A DNA stretch of 64,000 nucleotides, taken from positions 67,382,757 through 67,446,756 of the forward strand of contig CM077165.1 in the NCBI GenBank assembly GCA_039583875.1, given 5' to 3'. This document shows positions 1 through 11,010 of the stretch, one piece after another. The notes below the pieces were generated by a model. The model was given only the letters and a program-made list of their open reading frames with translations, made no database searches and had not been told where the DNA came from. The translations under genes were made by a program, and so were the position numbers. Position 1 is the first letter of the stretch, and each line of letters starts with the position of its first letter. The stretch comes from Platanthera guangdongensis. Its lineage: Eukaryota; Streptophyta; Magnoliopsida; Asparagales; Orchidaceae.

Positions 1-870
1 ATTTCAATCTCACTCGTTTGAGTGAGACTTGCAATTTACTGCTTTCCTTTTACTACTTTTTTTACCGCTTTCATTTTCTGCTTTCTTTTTATCGCTTTCA
101 CGACAAGCCATCCCCATTCCGATGAGTGTCTAGCCGCTCTTAGCCCTCAATATCGAAGAGCATTGGGACAAATAAAATAGCTTTAAATAATTAAAGGTCA
201 TGTTTTCATAATTAATTAAAATTACATAAGGTTTGCCTCGGGTTTACGACGTGTAGGACCACATATCGATGCGTGGGCTCTATTTCCGTAGTGCATATGC
301 TAGCTAGCCGAGAGACCGTGCATATGCACAGATCACCCCTGGGTAAAGAGAGTTCTGCACTAACCCTCGAGAGAGGAGGCGCGCAAACTCTACCGGATTG
401 GGTTCCCCAGCTAATAATGGGGTTCGTAGCGTAATGCGGGCATTAAGAGGAATCCTTCGTCGGACTAACGTTCGGTCGAATAGTCTTAGCGTTCAGGAGA
501 GCGATATTCCTATAGGTAGGTGGGCTCATTTTACTGGAACATCCACCGCCAAGTCTCCTCCTTAATTAATTTGAAATTTAGGATCTCTTTTTATTAAAAG
601 TTTATTTTAGTTCAAATTTTATTCGATGCCCTCGGGCTAAGCTTTTCATTGGCTCCATCTTTTAATTTCTTTTAGTCTTATTGCCTTTTTGTTTAGATAT
701 CTAAAAATAACCTGGCAAGTTAAATATCATTAAAATAATAGTCCCCTCCAGGGAACAGTAGAAATAATCAACCCGATCTCGAGAACAATACGACCTCGAT
801 ATTCCACACCGGAATATCCTGTACTACTCGTGATAGGTGCACTTGCCTCCTTTCGTTAAAACTCGGTTTC
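1..870 (+). repeat. Athila-like LTR fragment
   Basis: This segment matches, in reverse complement, the part of the Athila LTR seen at about 13930-14880: the motif around the AATGCTCTTCGAT box, the TCCGACGAAGGATTCC box and the GGAGGCAAATGCACCTATCAC box all recur in inverted order. It begins with a CTCACTC/GAGTGAG inverted repeat, the equivalent of the CCTACTC/GAGTAGG hairpins of the intact LTRs. Divergence from those LTRs is clearly greater than between the three LTRs at 13.9-29.8 kb, so this is an older or different subfamily. The left side is cut by the window and homology fades near 870, with no primer site after it. Confidence 0.7.
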
Positions 871-1053
871 ACTATTTTTTTTTCAAATAATAAATACGCG
901 CTCCCCGTTTTCTAAATAAAACCAAATCCGCTTTTCTTAAATAAACCGCCCGGGGCGCCGCATGCTCTTAATAATTTTTGGAGTTTTAACCCGCATCACT
1001 CACTTACTGTTCATTCGCTCTCTTAGCTTCTCTATTCCTGATGTGACATGGGT

Positions 1054-1065
1054 CCTATTTATAGG
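1054..1065 (-). promoter_or_regulatory. putative TATA box
   Basis: On the minus strand this reads CCTATAAATAGG, a good plant TATA box, at the edge of the AGTCCGC-rich region that would form the upstream U3. Confidence 0.4.
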
Positions 1066-1400
1066 CACGATGAGGAGTGTGGTCACCGCCCTAGCCGATA
1101 GGATCACCGCCACATCCCGCAGCAAGAACACGTGTCCGCAAAACCACAGATACACACCAGTCCGCCGATGCCTGTGCAGGATAGCGAGTCTGCCTATGCA
1201 TCACCAAGGCCGGACAGCAACACCAGACCTCCTTCTCGTCAAAGGCCAAGCCAAGACAGCTACAGCCGAACTCTACAGCAACTTTGTCTGCCTATCCGCG
1301 AACATAGCTCCAGTCCGCTTATCCTGAGCCCACAGCCACGCCACCAAGGCAAATGTTGGACTCATTGGACACATCTACAGCCTGCTTATACTGCGGATAC

Positions 1401-1517
1401 CTCCAGTCCGCATATCCCGCAGACTGCTCCAGTCCACATATCCCGCAGACTGCTCCAGTCCGCAAATCCCACAGACTGCTCCAGTCTGCAAATCCCACAG
1501 ACTGCTCCAGTTCGCAA
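1401..1517. repeat. 26-bp tandem repeat, about 4.4 copies
   Basis: Four consecutive 26-bp units start CTCCAGTCCGCATATCCC or close variants and end CAGACTG, followed by a partial fifth unit. Units differ by one to three bases, mostly C/T and G/A changes. The array sits inside the GC-rich LTR-like segment. Confidence 0.9.
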
Positions 1518-2235
1518 CTCCTGAGTCCATGACCTTGCCACCAAGACAGTTGTCAGACTCAGCGGATCCAACTCCAGTCTGCATGCACTTACGGACGCAA
1601 TCTCCTATTTGCATATCCCCAAGCTCGCAACCAAGGAACATAACACTACTGCCGAGCTTGGCGGACTGAGAAGTAGTCTGTGCTCCACTGCGCGATCTCC
1701 CCGGACTGAGACAACCTGGACTTGGTTCAGAACCAAAAAAGTCCATACCACTGGCCACAAAGGCCAGTCATCACTTACTAGCGGACACTGGAACAAGTCC
1801 GTCTGCACCGGTGAACTCCAGTATCAGTCCGCATTGACTGGCGATCTCCGCGTCTTCCACTTGCCTCTTCACCAGAGCAAGAACAAGGCTTCTGCCAAGC
1901 CGGTCTGCTGAGCCCCAGTTCTTCAGTCCGCTTCTTGCCGGAATTCGTGGATAGAGTCACAATCCGCCTGGTTACCTACTGGGATCCAACTGCTTGCTTA
2001 GCATACGCCGGCCTGGCGAACCGCCACTATTGTTCGCTTAGTCTGCACGAACAGGCCGCCCAGGCCACCCAGGCCGCCACAAAACAAGCCGTCTTCAATA
2101 GCATTGCCGACTTGGCTATCCGCCAACCTTATTCGCATAGTCTGCGTGGATAGGTTGGCAAAGTCCTCCATTCACCCACTTTCACTTCAAAATTTTCAAC
2201 ATTCCTTTCAAGACACACCATAGAAGTACACACAG

Positions 2236-2270
2236 AATTTATAGTGGTTCCCCAAATTATGGGTACATCT
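2236..2270 (-). promoter_or_regulatory. conserved LTR box GGGTA...GGGGAACCACTATAAA
   Basis: Read on the minus strand, a GTACCC...GGGGAACCACTATAAAT block is shared with the copia LTRs at 32372-32400, 39412-39440 and 46463-46492, and with the minus-strand LTR near 61960-61990. It includes a TATA-like string but may lie in the transcribed R/U5 part, because the non-autonomous LTRs have a better placed TATA box about 740 bp upstream of it. Confidence 0.5.
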
Positions 2271-3430
2271 ACTGTCCCTCCCACCTTTCTAACACTGTGT
2301 TAGACAAGGCACTTCTCCAAAACTCGTCTCCTAAGAGCTTACAACTTAGATCCCTCAGGATCTTTCAGTCTCCTCCAAATCTTACCTCAGGCACAAAGGC
2401 CTACCTTAGAGCAAGCTTGCTCCTACAACTCAGTGATCCAAAGATCACCTACCTAAGACTAAGTTAATAGTCCTAAACCTCAAGCTAGTAGGTTAGACCT
2501 ACAACTTAGAGAGGATGACTCTCCTATAGCTTAGGAACAAATCCCTACCCTAGTTCTAAAGCTGGATCCTACAACTTAGGCGCAAAGGCTCTACCACTCA
2601 TAGATAATGACTTTCCTACCTCAGGAAAACTGCCCTACCTCAGATCCACAAAGGATCCTACCTTAGATCAACAAATGATCCTACCTCAGATCAACAAATG
2701 ATCTTACACTCAGCTTTTATAAAATAGGCCTACAACTCAGATTCAAAGGATCCTACAGAAAAGGAAGGTTTATTGATGTTGTTTTGAGTCCAGAGAAATA
2801 TTCACTGAGTCTTTTGATTCCCGAGCTAAGATGAAATCATCCATAACTTCTTCTCAGCAACAAGAAAGATGATCTCTAGGAAACTGCTGCTTGTGGTGGA
2901 AGTAACTCAAAAACACAAGTTTCTGATCTTGCTGAGGGATACAATGATTTGATAGTTCTTTGTATTCTTCACTCAGCTAATCTTGACTGCAGAAACCAGA
3001 CAGCTCTGCTTATTCTTTTCTTTCTCAGAAAACTCTTTCAAACTTTGCTATAGTAGGTGAAGATCGCTACAGCTAACTGATTGAACTTCTAGATCAGCGG
3101 TTAGAACTTCAGCTTCAAGCTCTGCAAAAATTGCCAGAGGAAGACGATGAAGTTCCGCCTCTTTTCAAAAAGATAAACCCTAAATGTTGATTTGCTTCCG
3201 CCGATCTTAATCCTTTATCATCCGCCGTCCAACGACTATTTGACCCGTGGGCCCCACTGAAGTTGTTGGCTTCAACTTTGCTATTACAAAAAACGTCATA
3301 CAGTAGGTCTGTGGCGTCATTTGTCATGTACTATAGACTTCCCGCAAAACTTTGAACTTTGTTGACATTTGCTAACATCAGCATTTGTGGACTTAGCCAA
3401 TTTCAACTAGTTCAACCAACACGTTGAGTG

Positions 3431-4370
3431 CGTTGAGTGAACAACCTTCACTCAGTGCAAAAACACTTAGCTAAATAATCTGCACTGCCATGCGTTGAGT
3501 GAATCTTCATCACTCAATGAATTTCAACTTAGCCAATATCTCTGAACCATTAGGCATTTAGTGTGTTGAGTGAGCCTTCATCACTTAGCGCTTATGAACT
3601 TAGCTGCTTCTTTGAATGTCAGCTATCTAGCTAAGGCATTGAGTGAACTGCCTTCACTCAACACTTTTGTACTTAGTCGATTTCGAGCTTTATGAATGCA
3701 TTGAGTGAGCCTTCATCACTCAACGCTTTTACCTTTGCCCAACTTCTTGATGAGGTGTTGAGTGAACTGCTTTCATTCAATGCTACTGTACTTAGCCAAT
3801 CTTCTTGATGATCTTGCGTTTACTGAGCTGTCCTCACTCAATGGATCTGGATTTAGACAGATTTTTCTATCTATATCTTCTAAAGCTTTGACTGAACAAT
3901 GGTATGTCGACGCCTTCTTCTTTGGGCGTTGAGTGAGATGTCCTCACTCAATGCTTCTATACTTAGGCACTTAGCCAGAATTCTTGGCAGATTCTTCAAA
4001 GGTTTTGACTGCTTGAGCTTGACTCAAAGCTTCTTTCTTCAGGCATTGAGTGAGCTGTCCTTACTCAACGATTCTTTACTTAGTAGAATTTCTTCCTTGC
4101 TAATGCTGAAGCTTTGACAGACTGAGCTTTACTCGATGCCTCTTGTTATATGGCATTGAGTGAACTGCCTTCAATCAACTCCTGTGGACTTGGCCGCAAA
4201 TCATCATTGCAAATTCTTTGTCTTTGATTGTCCATGCTTTACTCAGAACCCTTTGGCATCTGGCATTGAGTGAACTAGCTTCACTCAACGCTTGTGGACT
4301 TAGACAATATTCTGTCTTTCCAGCATCCTTCCTTGACATCTGGCGTTGAGTGAATTGGCTTCACTCAACA
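3431..4370. repeat. array of 12 GTTGAGTGA palindromes
   Basis: Twelve imperfect inverted repeats of the form GTTGAGTGAA-(about 5 nt)-TTCACTCAAC start near 3431, 3492, 3562, 3636, 3698, 3755, 3816, 3926, 4042, 4152, 4262 and 4343. Each is followed by a short ACTTAG-containing spacer. Spacing is irregular (about 60-116 bp), so this is a motif array and not a simple satellite. It lies where U3 would be in the minus-strand LTR. Confidence 0.85.
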
Positions 4371-4976
4371 CTTGTGGACTTGGACAAATTTTGATCTCTC
4401 CACCTTTCTTCCTTATGGCAACCTGTCTAAACTTATTCCAAGGAACATCTTGCACATATGAAACTTGAACATATATCAAATATAATTAGGCTCTTAGTAT
4501 TGATTGTGATGGCTCTACAAATTTAAGGAACATTGAGGGAAATATTCCCAATAAGAGTTATATAGACATCTGAGATCAGATCCGATTGACGGTCAGGCAA
4601 TTAGCATCTATCTAACCGCATGAGATACTTCTATGTTCTTACCGCAACTATGCTCCTTGTTGATCAACAAATTCCAGACAGTACTTGGTGTTCGTTGTTC
4701 TCAAGCTTCTCTTATGTTTTGGCGGTTATACTTTGTCTAACCATAGACCGCAGCTTTATCTGTCCGTTAGATTGTGCTAACCACTGCTACTGTTCTGGAA
4801 GCGGGCAACTGCTCAGTAGAGGCGGACAGACGACAAGCTAGAATACAGTTCTGTAATTGTACAACTAATTGTTTTCTAACCACATGTTCTGAGCAGTTAG
4901 GTTTTTCTGTAACCGCCTAGTCGCTTGTGAGGCGTTAATTATTTTCTCTTATGTTTTATCTTTCTTCCCCCCTTTT

Positions 4977-4986
4977 CTATATATAT
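4977..4986 (+). promoter_or_regulatory. TATA box of copia LTR
   Basis: CTATATATAT sits about 70 bp before the end of the LTR, preceded by a C/T-rich stretch. Confidence 0.55.
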
Positions 4987-5022
4987 GGGGGCATATCTAT
5001 GTATTATGTAACTTTTTGGAGT

Positions 5023-5028
5023 AATAAA
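5023..5028 (+). terminator. polyadenylation signal in copia LTR
   Basis: AATAAA about 30 bp before the primer binding site, in the place expected for the LTR polyadenylation signal. Confidence 0.45.
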
Positions 5029-5055
5029 ATTCTGTTACTTTCTTGTTTTCTCACA

Positions 5056-5067
5056 TGGTATCAGAGC
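5056..5067 (+). other. primer binding site, initiator Met tRNA type
   Basis: TGGTATCAGAGC is the usual sequence complementary to the 3' end of plant initiator methionine tRNA. It marks the start of the internal region of the copia element. Confidence 0.85.
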
Positions 5068-5488
5068 TAGATTCATTTGCTCCGGTTTTTGTTTTCTTTG
5101 GGTAAGCGATAGTGTAAGAAGTTACTTTTTCTTTAACCACCTCCTCTACTTCTTCTCTCTTGTCACGGTTTTCTTAAGGACTGTCTTCTCTTCTTTTCTG
5201 TTATTTCCCCTACCCTCCCTTTGCTTGTCGCTTTACCTACGACTTGCTTTCTTCTTAACCTCTTGCTTCCTTTGTGTTGTCTCTCTCTGTTGTCCCCGCC
5301 GTCTTGCTTAACCACGCTTTCTTCCTTTAACTACCATCTCCTCTTCTTTTTCGGCCTTTTCCTCTAACCAGGCAGTTAGAAACTATCTGTTGGGCCTCTT
5401 TAACGGTGTGGCTTGCCTCTTCTTCTCAGCCTCTCTTATTTAATCGCATGACTTCTCTTCTTTAACCGCACTACTTCACTCTTATTCT

Positions 5489-5893
5489 ATGGAGAACACG
5501 GTCTTCTCCTCCCCTCCTTTATCCTCTCCTCTAGTTCTACCTGCTCCTGTATCTGCCTCTAGAAATCTGGGTACTTCCTCCAAACTCGCTGGATTGAATT
5601 ACCCCGACTGGAGTATTTCATTTATCTTTATACTGCACTTTCAACGTAAGCGTCATCATCTCACTGATGACCCTCCTTCCTATGGGTCTGCCGCTTTTGA
5701 TGACTGGGATGCTAGTGATGCTCTGTTAGAACGTGGTTTGCCAATAGTCTATCTGATGAGTGCCTTCTCATCATTCGACATGATCCGACAGTTAAGGCTA
5801 CCTGAAATCATTTTGTTGCCCTGTACTGCAAAGGAGCTCAAACTTCATGCATATATACATTATATACTGATCTTTTTGCCTGACCTATCATGA
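5489..5893 (+). pseudogene. copia gag N-terminal remnant
   Basis: A 134-residue frame begins at an ATG about 420 bp after the primer site, in the place expected for gag. Residues around 34-46 (KLAGLNYPDWSISF) match the typical copia gag N-terminus, where the motif is usually L-x-G-x-N-Y-x-x-W. The frame is lost after about residue 60, and the rest of gag is broken by frameshifts and stops up to about 6370. No zinc knuckle is recoverable in one frame. Confidence 0.6.
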
Positions 5894-6390
5894 CTCCTAC
5901 TGCCTCCTATCATGAAATGCAAGCTTTTGGCACTGAGCTTCTTCAATATCAACCCTTTTCTGCTGATCTCACCGAGCAATATAAGCACTTTCAGTAGCTT
6001 CTGGTTGCCTGCTATTTGCTTCCCTTGCCTGACTCTTATGATATGATTTGGTAGTAAAATATTGGAGAAGTTGATACCCCTACTCTGGATGCTATTACTG
6101 CACATATTTCAGTTGTTACTACTTTTCTCCAATGACCTTTGCTTTCCTCTCCACCTTATTCCGACACTATTGCTTATTGGGCCTGTCTTGATATTCCTAG
6201 TGGTCGTGGAGGCCGCTTTGGTGGCCATGGATTCTCTAGAAATCTTTGTTCTCACAGTGGCAAGACTGGTTATCTTGTTGATCGCTACTAGTTAAAAACT
6301 TCTCATCTTCGACCTACTCTAGGAGATACTAATTCAAAGAAGTTCACTTATCTTGCTACCTCTTTGGGTAGTGCTAATGTGGCCACTACG

Positions 6391-6774
6391 AGTAGGTGAA
6401 TTATTGATTCTAGTGCTACGAATAATATGTTAGGCAATACTTGTCTCTTCTCTCGGCTAGACAAACATAACTGGTCACCTTTGGTTTTTATTACGGACGG
6501 TTCTCCATCTCTTGTGTGTAGCTCTGGAGTAGTGCATTTTAATCCTTCTCTTCACCTTGCTGACACACTATATGTCCCAACTTTTTTGTGCAATCTACTT
6601 TCTGTTACATCTCTATGTAAATTGCTAAATTGCATGACTATTTTTACTCCATCTACTTGCTCTTTTCAGGATCCTCAATCCAAGGAGATGATTACTACTG
6701 GGACTGAAAGTTGTGGCATATTCTACCTCAATAATGTGTCTATATTTTCTTCCCGCACTACTCTTCTACAATGA
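6391..6774 (+). pseudogene. copia protease and pre-integrase remnant
   Basis: A stop at 6397 is followed in frame by IIDSSATNNM, with the aspartate codon at 6406. This is the copia protease active site, where DSGA is usual and here reads DSSA. Downstream, residues such as ADTLYVPTFLCNLLSV match the conserved C-terminal part of copia protease, and the last residues (GIFYLNN) match the start of the pre-integrase region. The glycine-to-serine change and the adjacent stop make an active enzyme unlikely. Confidence 0.7.
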
Positions 6775-7038
6775 CATCTTTGTCTTGGACATTCTCCTCC
6801 ACGTCTTCTTTACCAAATCTTCCCAGATCTACTGCGGGGAGAATCTTTGCTCAATTGTGAAGCCTGCCAACTCGACAAACACCATCATACATCTTTCCCT
6901 GTAAAATAAGGACGTAGTTCTTCTCCTCCTTGTGAGCTTGTCCATTCTGGCATTTAGGTACGTGCTATGACCTAGTTTGTTGGGCGTGGTAGTCTGTATT
7001 TTATAACTTTTATTAATAATTTTTCATGATGTACTTGG

Positions 7039-7362
7039 TTGTACTTGATGAAAGAGTGTTCTGCACTTTTTTCTATTTTCAGTACATTTTATAATGAGCT
7101 GTGTAATAAATTTGATACTACTGTTAAAATTTTACGTACAGATAATGCCAAAAAATACCTTAGTCATCAATTCTCTACATTTTGTATGCATTACAACATT
7201 ATTCATCAGATTAGTTGTCCTTACACCTCCCAACAGAATGGAGTTGCTGAACGCAAAAACTATCATCTTCTTGATCTGGTGCGTTCTCTTCTCACTCATA
7301 TGAGTGTTTCCCGATCCTATTGTGGACATGCCATTCTTCTTTCTTGCTACCTAATCAACTGA
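7039..7362 (+). pseudogene. copia integrase core remnant
   Basis: A 107-residue frame holds the second half of the integrase catalytic core. RTDNAKKY carries the second catalytic aspartate (residue 35, codon 7141-7143) and GVAERKN carries the glutamate (residue 71), giving the D-x35-E spacing of the DDE family. The zinc-binding HHCC part and the first aspartate lie upstream in other frames (about 6775-7038) and are broken. The frame ends in a stop at 7360, after which the integrase C-terminus is again fragmented. Confidence 0.75.
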
Positions 7363-8039
7363 ATCCCTACTTTTGTTCTAAATGACATTCTTTATCCATT
7401 TTATATCATGATACAACACAGTTTCCTTTACCCCTACGTCTCTTCGTATGCACAACATTTGTTCACTCTCCCTATCAAGGGCTTGACAAACTCTCTGCTC
7501 GCTCAGTTAAGTGCATTTTTCTGGGATACTGTCTGATACAGAAAGGATATCAGTACTATGATCCTCTTCTTCGGAAATAATATGTTTTCACGGACATCAC
7601 TTTCTTTGAAGCTACTCCTTACTTTTCCCGCACTACTCCGCTTCAACCTTCTAATGACACCTCTTCTCTACTGATTGTCTTTGCTCCTCCACCTGAACCA
7701 GTGTCTCTCTCTTCACCAACTTTCTTCAAGTCTCCTCCTTCTCCTGATTCTGCTTCTCTCCTTGGGCCACCACTTATAGTTCCTGGGCCAACAGTCACTC
7801 GAATAGAAGGATCAGATGGTCCAACAAAGAAAGTTCTTGATCTGTCAATTGCACTTCGAAAAGGAGTTTGAACATACACTCAACATCTTATTCATGATTT
7901 TTTTTCCTGTGCTCAACAATCCACATCCTCTAAGACCTTTTCTCTCACTCTCCCAGCAAATGTCCTCCTGGCTACCTATCAAGAGGCATTTGTTATTCCT
8001 CATTAGAATGCTACCATAGATGAAGAAATGAAAACTCTG

Positions 8040-8919
8040 ACTGAGTTGGGTACATAGACTCTTGTACCTACACGTCCAGGTGCTGATGTGGTTGACTATC
8101 GCTGGGTATTTGTAATCTAATTTCTTCTTGATGGTACAATTGATCGTTACATGGCTCGACTTGTCGCCAAGGGTTTTACTCAGACTTACGTAGTGGATTT
8201 CTTTGACACTTTCTCTCCTGTTGTTTGGATTACTACAATCCACATCATTTTTTGTGTCTGTTAACAGAGAATGGGAGATGTCTCAATTGGATGTCTAAAA
8301 TGCCTTTCTCAATGGTGATTTATAGGAGACTGTCTATATGGAGCAACCTCATGTGTATGTTGCTCAGAGGGAGTCTTAGGTCTATAAGTTAAGGAAGACA
8401 ATCTATGGCCTTAAGAAAAGTCCGAGAGCCTGGTTTGAGAAGTTCAGCGAAATTATTTCTATTATTGGTTTTGATTTAAATGTTGCAGATCACTCTATAT
8501 TAATTCACAAGACCTCGACTGACATAATTATTCTTGCAGTCTATGTGGATGACATTCTCCTTACAGGGGATGATAAGAAGAGCATTGACCTAATAAAGAA
8601 GCATCTTCTTAAGTATTTTGTAACAAAAGATATGAGATCTCCCAAGTACTTCCCGGGGATTGAGATCTCCCGAAAGCCCAATTACATTGTTCTTTCACAG
8701 CGAAAGTATGCTTTAGACCTTCTGAAAGAGACAGGTCTTCTTGGGGCTAAACCTGCTCAGTTTCCAGTGACTATTGGTGATGACAAGTGCTGGAATGAGA
8801 ACCCCTCCTTGAAGATGTTTCCAGATAAAGATGGATTATTGGAAAACTTATGTGATAGTTACAAGACCGAATATCTGTTATGTTGTAAGAAGAGTGAACC
8901 AGTTTTAGCAATCTCTTAA
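8040..8919 (+). pseudogene. copia reverse transcriptase remnant
   Basis: Several frames together cover the reverse transcriptase. From about 8090 come pieces resembling VDYRWVF and [14 protein letters not shown], then LDV-x-NAFLNG near 8290, then YGLKKSPRAWFEKF near 8405. The catalytic YVDD box is intact at 8542-8553, followed by a 124-residue open frame with the usual YFPGIEISR and KYALDLLKETGLLG motifs. Multiple in-frame stops between 8050 and 8400 disable it. Confidence 0.8.
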
Positions 8920-9429
8920 GGAGTGTCATCTTCAATCAGCTCTAAAAATCTTCGAAAATGTGAAAGGAGCTCCAGGAAAAGGGCTTCTATTTCAGAAGAA
9001 TGGTGATTTGAGGATTGAGGTTTATTCTGATGCTAGCTATGCAGATAATAAGAAGATAGAAAGTCCACGTATGGTTTATGAACCTTTGTTGGAGGGAATC
9101 CGATTAGCTAGAAAAGTAAGAAACATGATGTAGTTTCTAAGACAAGTGTCGAAGCCGAATACAGAAGCATGTCCTTGACTACCTATGAGCTGAAGTGGTT
9201 GCAGACACTTATACTTGATTTGGGAGAAGTTTATGATCATCCTATGTCAATGTTCTTCGACAACAAGATAGTTATATATATTTTAAAGAACCTAGTTTTT
9301 CACAAAATGATAAAACATATTGAAGTTGTCTATCATTTCATCAGAGAAGAGGTGTTGAAGATCAGATCTGCACTCTATTTGTCACCTCTGATAAAGAGCT
9401 TGTTGATTATGCGTTATCCTATATGTTAG
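8920..9429 (+). pseudogene. copia RNase H remnant
   Basis: Pieces around 9010-9120 (YSDASYADNKK) match the start of copia RNase H. The frame at 9169-9429 matches its end: TTYELKWLQTLILDLG, FFDNKI and a histidine-rich KHIEVVYHFIREEV. Frameshifts separate the pieces. After 9429 no 3' LTR like 4560-5053 was found, so the element appears truncated at its 3' side. Confidence 0.75.
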
Positions 9430-11010
9430 GATTTATTGATCATAGTATCAACAATGTCACTAGTAGTTCAAAATTTAGTAGGTTCATTGTTAAGAAATCT
9501 CTCATTTGTACTATCATGGTGCTTCTGGGCAAGAGTTGGCCCTCAATACCATCAGTAAGGCCATGGACAATTTTGACGGCTCCATGTGGTACGATACTGT
9601 TGAAATTACTTTGGAGGGTGAGGGAAAAGAAGGGTAAGCTGTTTTTCTTATATTATTATTTTTAATAGCCCCTTCCTAATTTATATTTGTCATCATGTAG
9701 CATGATTAGTTTTTACTCTTTCTTCATTCCATTAGTTGAACTGCAAACATGAACAATCAATTCAGGTTTTATTGTTTCTTAATTTATCAATCAGAAGTTT
9801 TAGAAGTTGTTTATGTCTAGAATTCCTGCAAATTCATGTTGATAATAAATTTATAAACATGATTTTTTACTTGTGGCATAAAGCTTACAAGTGATTGGGT
9901 TGTTGGTAGGTATTGAAATGCCAGTAAATGTCATGGGCTTCAATTCCACATTCATTTAGCATGAAAGTAAGTAGAAATTGATGTGCTTAATTCTTTACAA
10001 AATATAATCTATAATATCCTGAGATTTTATTGTGATGTATTTCTCTAGTTTCAACTTACTAGCATTCTTTTAAAATCAATATATTTTACATCGGGAACTT
10101 TGTTGTAGAATTATAAGATTTAGACTTCCGACAACTCCTAGCCAGTTTCTTGGATCAGTGGTCAGAACATTTTTATAGAACATGATATTGAAGGCCAGTG
10201 GTGCTGAATATAAGTTGTCTTCTTCTGATGCTTCCAGCAATTCTGTAATTATTTCTTTTTAATAAAGTGATCCTTTATTTCTTATTTAAAGGTTTTCCTT
10301 GGGATGATATGCATGGCTTGATAAGCTCATATTCTAATATTAAAGATGGGGTAGGTTTCCTTTATAGGGGTGGAAAGTGAAATTTCCCAGTGAGGTTGTT
10401 TCTAATTACTTATCCACTTCATTGTTGGATCTCTAGGGATGGCGGATCAACTAACCATTTATTGAAGTCTCACTACATTGATGATGGGGGAGAGTAATTT
10501 GGTTGGACGAAGGCTGTATGGATGACCACAGTATAAGGATAACACATTCTATAAGGAAAAATCCATGTTGTTGTTCATCCTTTGCGGTGAATGCATCCAG
10601 AGCTTCAAAAAACAATTCTAAATGTATAGCTATATATTCAAAGGGTGCCTTCACTTTTTCAATATATTGTTGTGGAATTTTTCTTTAATTCATCTTACCA
10701 CAACTTCCTTATTATATTCGACTATAGTTGTGTATAAATCATTTGTTTCTTCATCATCATGAATGCCTATAAATAACATATTCACTATCTTAGTATGAGG
10801 AAGTTTAGTTTTTATTGTTCTCTGGAATTAACATATAAATAATCATCTATTGCACTAGTACCATACTTCTAAAATTGTGGGTGCAGAAAAGATGCAAATA
10901 ATTGCATGCTGCTCCTTGGTTATTATTCTCCGGATTGTGGATGATTCTCTATGGATTTCTTTTGAAGCAAGATGAAACATGCCCGGTTTACCTTTTTCCC
11001 TTCTTGTTTA
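9430..11010 (+). other. unassigned sequence with exon-like pieces
   Basis: No transposon protein is visible here. Two pieces look like plant exons. The first (9494-9633) is an open frame of 46 codons reading partly LYYHGASGQELALN and ending in a good 5' splice site (AAGG|GTAAGC). The second (10292-10350) lies between an AAAG acceptor after a T-rich tract and a GGG|GTAGGT donor, and one frame contains FPWDDMHGLISSYSNIKDG. The two do not join in frame directly, so further exons, decay or chance are all possible. I do not recognise the protein. The rest is AT-rich and featureless. Confidence 0.25.

Larger units (their letters stand above)
1000..2155 (-). repeat. GC-rich LTR-like sequence with AGTCCGC motifs
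   Basis: A GC-rich stretch dense in AGTCCGC and GCGGACT motifs. A TATA-like box in minus orientation (CCTATAAATAGG) lies at 1054-1065. Motif-rich sequence upstream of a TATA box is how U3 looks in the other LTRs of this window, so I read it as a minus-strand LTR remnant. Open frames here are repetitive and are not treated as genes. LTR ends were not found. Confidence 0.4.
2160..4430 (-). repeat. copia-type LTR fragment (SIRE-like), minus strand
   Basis: The segment has the order of the SIRE-like LTR at 61747-63582. A box reading TTTATAGTGGTTCCCCAAAT on the plus strand (2238-2257) is followed to the right by a region with repeated CTCAGATCAACAAATGATCC motifs (about 2640-2710), then an array of palindromes (3431-4370). 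Read on the minus strand this is array, then the GGAACCACTATAAA box, then the LTR end. The 3' LTR terminus with its C-rich hairpin is missing at the left, and no purine tract is seen at the right, so both ends are truncated or diverged. It encodes no credible protein. Confidence 0.5.
4560..5053 (+). repeat. 5' LTR of decayed Ty1/copia element (start approximate)
   Basis: The right end is set by the primer binding site that follows. The LTR shows several TAACCGC/GCGGTTA motifs in its U3, a TATA box at 4977-4986 and an AATAAA signal at 5023-5028. The left boundary is not certain because no matching 3' LTR was found after the coding remnants. Confidence 0.6.

Noticed and set aside
1132..1911. 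Several 100-130-codon frames on both strands
   Set aside because: They overlap the 26-bp repeat and GC-rich motif region, and their proteins are repeat translations with no domain.
10451..10688. Two overlapping antisense frames of 61-67 codons
   Set aside because: Each is the shadow of the other, without a motif or splice context that supports either.
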